Under the pieces are notes generated by a model. That model was not told where the DNA came from. It saw nothing but the letters and a program-made list of their open reading frames with translations, and made no database searches. From contig NWUY0300018535.1 of NCBI GenBank assembly GCA_004151065.3, forward strand, positions 25,413 through 39,907: a stretch of 14,495 nucleotides of DNA. Direction: 5' to 3'. The translations under genes and the position numbers were made by a program. Source of the DNA: Larix sibirica (Eukaryota; Streptophyta; Pinopsida; Pinales; Pinaceae). This document shows, piece after piece, positions 8,148-14,495 of the stretch. Positions within the stretch are counted from its first letter, which is position 1. Each line of letters begins with the position of its first letter.

Positions 8148-8900
8148 ATGACCAGTCATAGTCACTTGTTGGGTGGTGCTTTGAACTTTGTTTCATGGAA
8201 GTGGAGGTTTTAGATTCTCTTGGAAGAGGCTGAGCCATGGTACCTTGTGGAGAAAGAGGTGGTACTTACCATAGATCCCAAGGATTTGGTCGAGCATGCT
8301 AAGAAATTGGTTAAAGTGAAATGAATTGTTTTGGATTCGGCCAAGGATCATCTAATCCCCCATATCGCAGAGAAGAAGATGGCCAAATATATGTATGATG
8401 GTTTGTTCACTTTGTACTAGAGTGAGAACATGCCAAGGGAATGCTCTTGAATAAAAACTAGCTCGTGCCCGCATGAGCAAGACTAATATAGTAGCTAGCA
8501 ATTTCTTGAAGATTGCAGAGTTGAGCGATTAATTCACTGCACTTGGTGACAAGGCACCAAAGAATGAGCTAGTTCAGATATGGATTTGGTCCAACTTGGC
8601 ATTATTTGGTACAGTGTGTATGTGCTTGTGAGCATCTACCTTCATTTGAAGGTATGCAAGATGCCTTTGTTGGGGAGGAGATGAGATTGGAGATAGTTTT
8701 AGGCAGCTATTAGGATGTACTAGACCTAGCTCTCATTGGGAAGGGGAAGAAAGGAGGAAAAAATGTAGGGTTTGGGGAGGGTTAGAAGAAGAGAGAGACT
8801 GAGGGTCATTTAACCAACAGAAGAAGGATTTGAGCCTTATCAAGTGAAATGAGCATGGTCACTATGATTCCTAGTGTCCCAAGAAGAAGAAGTGCAATGG
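8148..8900 (+). pseudogene. gag: gag remnant of copia element 1
   Basis: Gag forms the virus-like particle in the cytoplasm. The frame from ATG 8148 gives GALNFVSWKWRF, then YLVEKE and DHLIPHIAEKKMAKYMYDGL, and matches element 2's gag domain by domain (FMSWKARV; YHLIPHVAKKTM; MYQALMDLF). This is the capsid domain usual in plant copia gag. In-frame stops occur near 8211, 8313 and 8418-8420. At 8841-8879 the same frame keeps a CCHC zinc-knuckle relic, NEHGHYDS and CP, with the expected second Cys codon now TGA (8844-8846) and a probable Gln codon now TAG (8871-8873). The middle part (8460-8780) is poorly readable. The gene is clearly non-functional. Confidence 0.85.
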
Positions 8901-9007
8901 TAAAGTAACAACATAAACAATTTGCAAGAAGGGAAGAAAGTTTAGGTGTGGACGAGTTGATTGCTAGGATTGACACTACCTTTGTCAACATAATGTTAGG
9001 TGTTGGG

Positions 9008-9262
9008 TGGTATGTTAACAATGGAGCCTATCCACATATGACAACAAACATTTTAGTCTTATTGAGGGTAGACTTTAGAGAAACAAGATACTGACATGCA
9101 TGTGGAGTTTGGTGATGATGGCAAGTACCTAATGATTGGTTTGGGTTTTATCACACTTTGTATGCTAGCAGGAGAAGTTATAGAGCTCCATGAGTTATTG
9201 TATGTTAACGATATGACTAATAATCGTCTTTTAGTTTCTTGTCTAACATATTTGAAATGCAC
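9008..9262 (+). pseudogene. pol: Protease remnant of copia element 1
   Basis: The aspartic protease normally cuts the Gag-Pol polyprotein. WYVNNGAYPHM (9008-9040) corresponds to the family's WYVDSGA..HM, so the catalytic Asp of the D-S/T-G motif is Asn and the next residue is also changed. After a frameshift before 9096 the domain continues as VEFGDDGKYLMIGLG and LHELLYVNDMTNNRLLVSCL, the typical C-terminal part of the protease region. A TGA ends the first frame near 9092. The active-site change alone would inactivate it. Confidence 0.85.
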
Positions 9263-9289
9263 TGGTGAGTTTGATTATCAGGGAGTAAT

Positions 9290-10123
9290 TATCATAAGTC
9301 ATACTACTAAATTGGTTGAGTTTTGGCAAGAGGAGTTAGAGAGGGTGGACTGTGGGTCTTTGCCTTTTCTAAAAGATATGGTGATTGGATTTCCTAATTT
9401 CAAGGTTGAGAGGAGAGGAGTGTGCAAGGGATGTTCACTTGGAAAGCATGCCAAGGCTGCTTTCCCAAGCAATGAGCACATATCAAGAGGGATTCTTGAT
9501 TTGATTCATTCAGATGTCTGTCAACCCATGTCATCAACTTTGTTGGTAGGTAAGCTTTATTATGTTACTTTCATTGATGGTTCTTTCAGGAAATGCTGGG
9601 TATATTTTATGAAGACCAATGATAAGGTCTTTGATAGGTTTTGAGAGTTAAAGCTCTTATCAAGAACCAAATAAGTAGGAAGATCAAGGAACTGAGATTA
9701 GACAAATGAAAGTATTATACCTATGATGTCTTTTATAGAGAAGTAGGGATTAAGAGGGAGTTTACAATGCCTTACAACCTACAAAAGAATAGGGTTGCAG
9801 AACAAAAGAATAGGTCCATAGTAGAGAATGCTAATTCTATGGTTCATGACTTTGATATTCCTATGTTTCTTTGGGTAGAGGCATGTTGTACAACAATCTA
9901 CACACTCAATATGTGTCCCCACAAAGTGTTAAAGGACATGAAACCTGAGGAAGCTTTAATAAGGATAAAACTTGATGTTTCTTATTTCAAGTTGTTTGGG
10001 AGCCCAATTTACATTCATGTTTTGGAAGAGAAGAGGAAGAAGCTTGAACCCTCCAGTTTGAAGGGTATTCTAGTTTGTGATAGTGAGTCCTCTAAGGCTT
10101 ACATGATCTATATTCCTTTTTAG
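9290..10123 (+). pseudogene. pol: Integrase remnant of copia element 1
   Basis: Integrase inserts the cDNA into nuclear DNA. The pre-integrase zinc domain keeps its cysteine pair (CKGCSLGKHAKAAFPS, from 9423) but its two histidines appear as Gln and Arg in FWQEELERVDCGSLP. The core keeps the three acidic residues of the D,D,E triad: Asp in LDLIHSDVC (9513-9515), Asp at 9701-9703, and Glu in NRVAEQKNRS (9800-9802). The last two are 33 residues apart, near the usual spacing. A TGA at 9642-9644 together with a one-base loss shifts the frame before 9650, and a TGA at 9707-9709 interrupts the second block. The remaining part (YIHVLEEKRKKLEPSSLKG, SESSKAYMIY) ends at a TAG at 10121-10123. Confidence 0.92.
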
Positions 10124-10395
10124 GGGAGGATCATAGTAGTGAGTTGGAATGTGAAGGTTGATGATGACCCATGTCCTTCTAGGGTCCAGGGGCTTCCATT
10201 TGTGATTGGGGATGAGACAACATTTGCATCCCGAAGTGTTGATCCATAAGTTTTAGGGATTTCATTTTTAGGATGAACATGTACCAATATAGGTATAGAG
10301 ACAACTTTACCACCCAATACAACCAAGGGGTCAAGGTGGCTTACATAGACATTATAGGAGGTAGAGGAGCAAGTTGGTGCTCCAAAGATTTCTTT
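10124..10395 (+). pseudogene. pol: Integrase-RT linker, strongly decayed
   Basis: This is the variable spacer between integrase and reverse transcriptase of element 1, poorly conserved in the family. Short in-frame traces only; stops in all frames. Confidence 0.55.
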
Positions 10396-11161
10396 TGGGG
10401 AAAGCCATCCTCCTAAGAAATTTCCTAGTTATGTTGCATTTATGTCTTCCATAATTGATGCAGAGCCTTATAGTTATGAGGAAGCAACAAGTGAGTAGGA
10501 TTCCATGGTGGAGTACAATTTCATCATGAAGAATGATTGATGGGGAGATAGTGTCGACACTAGAGGGGAAATTAGTGGTTGATTCTAGGTGTTTGTACAG
10601 GGTAAAGCATGCAACTGATGGTAGGATAAAGAAGTATAAGGCTTTGTTTGTAGCGAGAGGATTTTGCAAGAGAGAGGGAGTTGACTCTGAGGAAACCTTT
10701 GCGCTAGTTTCCAGGTATACTTCTATCAAGACTATCATGTCTTTAGTATTAGTTTTGGTTGGCAATCATATTAGATGGATGTAAAGACAACCTTCTGCGA
10801 TGGTGTGATTGAAAAATAAATATACATTAATAAATCAAGGCGATTTGAGGTGCATGGGTGAGAGACCCATGTGTGTAGGTTGAAGAAATCCTTGTATGGG
10901 CTTAAGTATGGACCACATGCTTGGTACTCTAGGATTAATAAATACTTGTTAGGTTTGGGCTTCACTAAAACTTTTGCAGGTCCCAATGTTTATTATTTAT
11001 GTGATAGATTTGATTTGCTTGTTTTGGTCTTGTATGTAGATGATATGGTACTTACAGGGAGTTCTAAGAAACTTATAGCAGGATGCAATAAAGAGTTGGC
11101 AGGTGAGTTTGAGATGAAGCACATTGCATTGATGTGCTATTTCTTAGGTTTAGAGTTATAG
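10396..11161 (+). pseudogene. pol: Reverse transcriptase remnant of copia element 1
   Basis: The N-terminal lead-in reads PPKKFPSYVAFMSSIIDAEP (from about 10400) and MVEYNFIMKND. The frame 10533-10784 gives VVDSRCLYRVKHATDG, KYKALFVARGF and ETFALVSRYTSIKTIMSL. After a frame change near 10770 it resumes at MDVKTTF (10775 on), holding the first catalytic Asp (10778-10780). CRLKKSLYGLKYGPHAWYSR follows, and LYVDDMVLTG carries the YVDD box with the two other catalytic residues intact (11033-11044). The block ends with KHIALMCYFLGLEL. Stops occur at 10814-10816 and 10859-10861. The active-site residues therefore outlived the reading frame. Confidence 0.93.
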
Positions 11162-11862
11162 CAAAGTCCAAGGAAGTTTTCCTTGAACAAGGTGGTATGT
11201 TGTTGAGATTATAAAGAGATTTTAGATGATGGATTGTAATCCCTTAGCTACTCCCATGGCACCAAATTTGAAGTTGCATGCTTATTTGGATTCAAATTTG
11301 GTAGATCCTTTGGTGTATAGACAATGGATTGGATCTTTGATGTATCTAGTTAATACCAGACTTGATATATGTTTTGTAGTGAACATTGTGAGCTAGTATA
11401 TGGTTGTGTCAAGGTAGATTCAGCGGGGAATTGCAAAACATGTGCTTTTTTACTTGAAGGGCACAACATCATGGTTTGAGATATGCAAGAGATGGTGAGT
11501 TGATGTTGTATGGGTTTGTTGATTCTGATGGCATGTTGGTGATAGGATGAGCACTCTAGGTTGTTGCTTCAGTTTGGGTTCAAGAGTAATATCCTAATTT
11601 AGCAGGAAGCAAGCTTTAGTGGCATTGAGGTTAGCAGAGGTAGTACATGGCAGTGAGCATTGCTAATTGTGAAGCCATTTGGCTTTGCAAGTTGATAGCA
11701 AAGCTAGCAAGTGAGATGTTGGAGGCTACTGTGGTATACTGTGACAATTAGAGTTGTATTAGACTCTCTTAGGATCTAGTATTCTAGGACTGCTCCAAGC
11801 ACATTAACATTATGTACCACTTTATCTGGGAAGGGGTTCAAAAGATATTAGTGGAGAACACT
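11162..11862 (+). pseudogene. pol: RNase H remnant of copia element 1
   Basis: RNase H removes the RNA strand during cDNA synthesis. After the TAG at 11159-11161 the family's connection region is visible as SLMYLVNTRLDICFVVN and YMV (11334 onward), then FYLKGTT. A frame change near 11465 leads to GLRYARDGE and FVDSD, the site of the first catalytic Asp, followed by LGCCFSLGSRVIS and FSRKQALVAL. Near the end YCDN (11737-11748) is followed by TAG where the family has Gln, and then SCIRLS and SKHINIMYHFI. The acidic AEAEY segment is degraded. Several stops make this inactive. Confidence 0.88.
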
Positions 11863-11870
11863 TCCCTCGC

Positions 11871-11880
11871 AAAGAGGGTG
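11871..11880 (+). other. Polypurine tract of element 1
   Basis: AAAGAGGGTG lies directly before the 3' LTR, where plus-strand DNA synthesis is primed. One T interrupts the purines, either by decay or natural variation. Confidence 0.7.
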
Positions 11881-12399
11881 TGTTATATTTTTACATTTGA
11901 TTGCCTAGGCAATATTGTCCAACAATAATTGCATACTGCTGGATTAGAGTTGTATAAAGAGTCACACAACAACGATATAGGAGAGAGACGGATAGGGCAC
12001 ATGTGTGCCTTTGACATGCAGGCACCAACCATAGAATATTTATAGAATTAGAATTACTGTTTAGATTTAGCTTTCAATTAGCTAGAGCTTGATTTTTGCA
12101 TGCATCATCTAATATTAGAGTGAAGGGTGTAGATTCGTAGGTAGTTAAGGTGCATGCATGAGGAGTTTTTGAGTGAGGGAAAAAATCCCAAGTAGAAGTG
12201 TGCATGCATACATGTCACATTCATCCTTTAGTTTAGGAGCACTCTTTTTGGCACTTATTCATGTAGGACGGTGCATTGGTTGGATTGTTTAGGGTTAGGC
12301 TTTGACTCTATCAGTTTGGGGCAATTCATGCATGAGTCTAGATACATTTTATCTACCCTTGTCTCTTATTCTATAAAAGGGATGAAGGTTGTACCACTG
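11881..12399 (+). repeat. 3' LTR of copia element 1, cut short at 12400
   Basis: It starts TGTTATATTTTTACATTTGAT, matching the 5' LTR start at 6640. Homology continues through the TATA box (12372-12379) and the cactgtgttg-like sequence, then stops near 12399-12404. The part corresponding to 7661-7909 of the 5' LTR is not present here and should lie on the far side of element 2. It lacks the 453-bp segment of the 5' LTR. Confidence 0.88.
12372..12379 (+). promoter_or_regulatory. TATA box in 3' LTR of element 1
   Basis: TATAAAAG, conserved with 7633-7640. Confidence 0.75.
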
Positions 12400-12746
12400 T
12401 GTTGTAAATTTTCCTAGCTTAGGTGACTTAAGTCCTTGTGTTTTCAACCAAACAAATTTGTTATTTAATTGCAGAAATTTAACTTCTTCACATAGCAACA
12501 ATCACACAATAGCTGGAAAGTAAATAGTGGAAGCGTAAAACAATTACACACATACATGGGGAATTTCTCCTTCAAATCAGCTTATCATTTAACTAATCAA
12601 AACTTACGTGGCAGCCTCCATAGCTAGCAGCTGCATGGTAAACAAATCCACCCCAACTTAAGGTGTATGACTTGCACAAAAATTGAGAAAACAACTACTA
12701 TTATACAACTTACTGTATGGCTTTACAACCTACTGTATGGTACTGT

Positions 12747-12774
12747 ACAAATCCATACAACTGTACGGATTTGT
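12747..12774. repeat. Near-perfect 13-bp inverted repeat
   Basis: acaaatccataca (12747-12759) pairs with tgtacggatttgt (12762-12774) at 12 of 13 positions with a two-base centre. It sits in a cluster with two ctgtatgg and several tgtac words (12700-12800). Confidence 0.9.
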
Positions 12775-12832
12775 TGTACGGCTGTATTGTACAACCTCTC
12801 CTGTAAAATATACTCCTGGCTAATGCGCTTTG

Positions 12833-12856
12833 CTCTCTCTCTCTCTCTCTCTCTCT
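12833..12856. repeat. (CT)12 microsatellite
   Basis: Twelve uninterrupted CT units inside the LTR of element 2. In plant promoters and leaders such tracts are common. Confidence 0.97.
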
Positions 12857-13504
12857 TCCGGTTGCTATCCCTGTCCGACAAAAACCGTGTTTGAACTCTC
12901 TATCTTGACTTGTCTTTATACTTGTGCTAAAACCCTAATCTCTCAGTGAGATGTAGGGTTGAGATTAATCCTAGTCTAAGTCATTAATGCAGTAAATACA
13001 CTTTATTGTTGATGTTTGTAGCTCAGACATGTATTTCCATGAGATTGTGTCTTACTTATGGAAATCATCATTAATACCTCTCAGGAACTTAGGAAATTCG
13101 CTTTATTAAAGTCAATTATTAAAGTGAATGTCTTTTTAGATTAATTAGGGTTAATTTGGAGAAATGCCTAAGTTTTGGGAAATAGTGATTCAAGTTAATT
13201 AAATTAATCACAACCATTGATCTCAAGTGAGTGAGATCTAATCTCAGCCATTAGATTTAGGGTTTTGGTTCATCCCAATAGTATGAAAGGCATCCAAGGG
13301 GATATGAGAAGACACACATCTCACAAGAGAAAAAATCAAGCATTGAGTGGGAGAGAAGAAGAAGGACTTTATGATTTCCAATCTCTTGGTTGAGAGAGAG
13401 AAAGAAACAATTCAATAAGTAACAAGGTAGTCATACTAGATTGGGCAGAGGTGACATTGTTAAGAAGAAGTAGGTTGTACTGTCATAGGGACCAAGTGTA
13501 ATGA

Positions 13505-13645
13505 TTTCATACAAAAATACAGACAAATTGTACAAAATTCATACATGCAAATAGACAAATCATACATAATCTGTATCAGCATATGGATTAGTCCATACAG
13601 ATCCATACTATACAAGTCTATACACTTCGTACAATTGGATGTATA
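13505..13645. repeat. Cluster of degenerate catac/tacaa repeats
   Basis: The words catac, atacag, tacaa and atccatac recur irregularly, including ccatacag (13593-13600), which is the reverse complement of ctgtatgg found twice near 12710-12740 in the same LTR. No strict period. It could be a repeat-rich enhancer part of U3 or the leader; this is inferred from position only. Confidence 0.55.
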
Positions 13646-14002
13646 GGGAAACATAGAAGTGGATTTTTTTGGGTTTTGCAAAAGTTTTCTAGGGTAGATT
13701 TGCATGTGAATTTTATCTTTTGAGGGGCATAATTTTCCAGGTTTCCTTTGTATTTTCTTAGGGCCATTTTTCTAGGAAGGGAGCCTTTGTAATCTTGGAA
13801 ATTCATGAATGAAAAGCTTATTTTGAAGAGCAGAAAATTGTATTTGTGTTGTGATCTGTTTCCTATATTTTGCTTTCACTAGAAAAATCCCGTTAATTAA
13901 TTCCAGCAGTACAAATAAATTGGTAAGCTGAAATTTTAACATTGACCAATGAAAAACACTAGGAGATTATTTTTCTAGATCTAGGGTTCTGAAAATTTAA
14001 CA

Positions 14003-14014
14003 TGGTATCAGAGC
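14003..14014 (+). other. Primer-binding site of element 2 (perfect)
   Basis: TGGTATCAGAGC directly after the LTR end AACA is the standard site complementary to plant initiator-methionine tRNA. Confidence 0.96.
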
Positions 14015-14175
14015 CAATGCTCTGGGAGGGAGCAGATCTGAATTCTATTGGAGTAGATCTAGTAGATTCAAGTGACCAACAAACAAATATAGTGTATATT
14101 TTGGGTTTATAACAATAGATCTTGGTGGGTGCTTGAAGAACTAAACACATGTTAGTTATTTGTTGAGATCTACTT

Positions 14176-14495
14176 ATGGAAGCAATCAATCTCAAATTTG
14201 AAGACATGTTAGATGGGGCATCTAAATTCATGTCATGGAAAGCAAGGGTTACATTACTGTTGAAAGAACATGAACTTTGGAACATTGTGAAGAAGGCAGA
14301 TACCAAACCAATGGATCCAGTTGATTTGGAAACACATGAGAAGAAGGAAATAAAATCCAAGAGAGTGATCATGGATGTTGTGAAATATCACTTGATTCCA
14401 CATGTAGCTAAGAAGACAATGACCCATGTAATGTACCAAGCTCTAATGGATTTATTCTAGAGTGATAATGTGAACATGAAGATGATTTTGAGAGA
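14176..14495 (+). pseudogene. gag: gag start of copia element 2, stop at codon 95
   Basis: The frame opens at ATG 14176, about 160 bp after the primer site, a usual leader length. It encodes the N-terminal capsid part of copia Gag: LDGASKFMSWKARVTLLLKE (FxxWK motif at residues 18-22), LWNIVKKA, and YHLIPHVAKKTMTHVMYQAL. A TAG at 14458-14460 follows LMDLF. After it the same frame continues with family-like sequence (SDNVNMKMILR) to the end of the window, so the stop is a point mutation and not the natural end. The matching codon of element 1 is also TAG. The protein would assemble the cytoplasmic particle if intact. The rest lies outside. Confidence 0.9.

Larger units (their letters stand above)
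6640..12399 (+). mobile_element. Ty1/copia retrotransposon 1, decayed, interrupted in 3' LTR
   Basis: The order is 5' LTR (6640-7909), primer-binding site, gag, protease, integrase, reverse transcriptase, RNase H, purine tract and 3' LTR (from 11881). Integrase lying before reverse transcriptase defines the Ty1/copia type. Both LTRs start alike (tgtta, then ttttac and tttgat). By eye they agree at about four bases in five over the best 300 bp, which suggests great age; this was not computed. Coding parts are broken in every domain, so the copy cannot act by itself. The last quarter kilobase of the 3' LTR is missing at 12400, where element 2 begins. Its left end interrupts a LINE. Confidence 0.93.
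12400..14002 (+). repeat. 5' LTR of copia element 2 (about 1.6 kb)
   Basis: The proposed start TGTTGTAAATTTTC mirrors the end GAAAATTTAACA as an inverted repeat with TG and CA termini. The start could instead be the TG at 12403; bases 12400-12404 also match element 1 and blur the border. The end is firm, because the primer site follows at once. At 1.6 kb it is long for copia, and it contains a (CT)12 tract and two clusters of tgtac/ccatac repeats, so it may hold its own insertions. No convincing TATA box was identified. Confidence 0.75.
12400..14495 (+). mobile_element. Ty1/copia retrotransposon 2, left end only
   Basis: A second copia element begins inside the 3' LTR of the first and runs off the window. 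Visible are its 5' LTR, a perfect initiator-tRNA primer site, a short leader and the beginning of gag. The gag is homologous to that of element 1 but the LTR sequences are different, so the two belong to related, not identical, families. It must be the later insertion. It already carries a stop codon in gag. Confidence 0.85.

Noticed and set aside
10352-10765. Minus-strand 137-codon frame
   Set aside because: It is antisense to the reverse transcriptase remnant, which has clear family motifs.
13959-14372. Minus-strand 137-codon frame over the leader and gag of element 2
   Set aside because: It is antisense to the recognisable gag and primer-binding site.

Overview
This window looks like intergenic DNA from a large plant nuclear genome. 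It is AT-rich, has no intact gene, and consists mostly of old, mutated transposable elements. The retroelement families seen (Ty1/copia with an initiator-methionine tRNA primer site, a plant L1-type LINE, a tRNA-derived SINE) are all typical of land plants. The slow-decay, deeply nested look would suit a gymnosperm such as a conifer, but that is inference: nothing here fixes the species.

Layout. Bases 1-1780 hold two diverged copies (A and B) of a non-coding sequence of roughly 0.6 kb. Copy A is interrupted by a minus-strand SINE (383-635) with a 12-bp target-site duplication. Bases 2286-2745 hold a faint minus-strand decayed coding stretch, and 2790-3030 a roughly 44-bp minisatellite. Bases 3045-4580 are essentially unannotated, apart from an unrecognised 131-codon open frame (3754-4149). 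Bases 4580-5115 resemble a decayed LTR, with 34-bp and 30-bp tandem repeats and a TATA-like box. Bases 5116-5480 are unassigned and include a gene-like ATG context. Bases about 5490-6639 are a minus-strand LINE fragment (endonuclease plus the linker before reverse transcriptase).

Copia element 1 (6640 to at least 12399) is nearly complete in layout: 5' LTR, primer site, gag, protease, integrase, reverse transcriptase, RNase H, purine tract and 3' LTR. It is full of stops and frameshifts. Its 3' LTR breaks off where a second, younger-looking copia element begins (12400 to window end: LTR of about 1.6 kb, perfect primer site, gag start). The LINE coding match also stops where element 1 starts. 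The order of events therefore reads LINE first, copia 1 into it, copia 2 into the 3' LTR of copia 1.

No host gene, tRNA, rRNA or CRISPR array could be supported. No new functional system was found. The points of most interest are the nested insertions, a 453-bp LTR indel flanked by short direct repeats, the SINE, a stop codon shared by the two gag remnants, and repeat clusters inside the second LTR.
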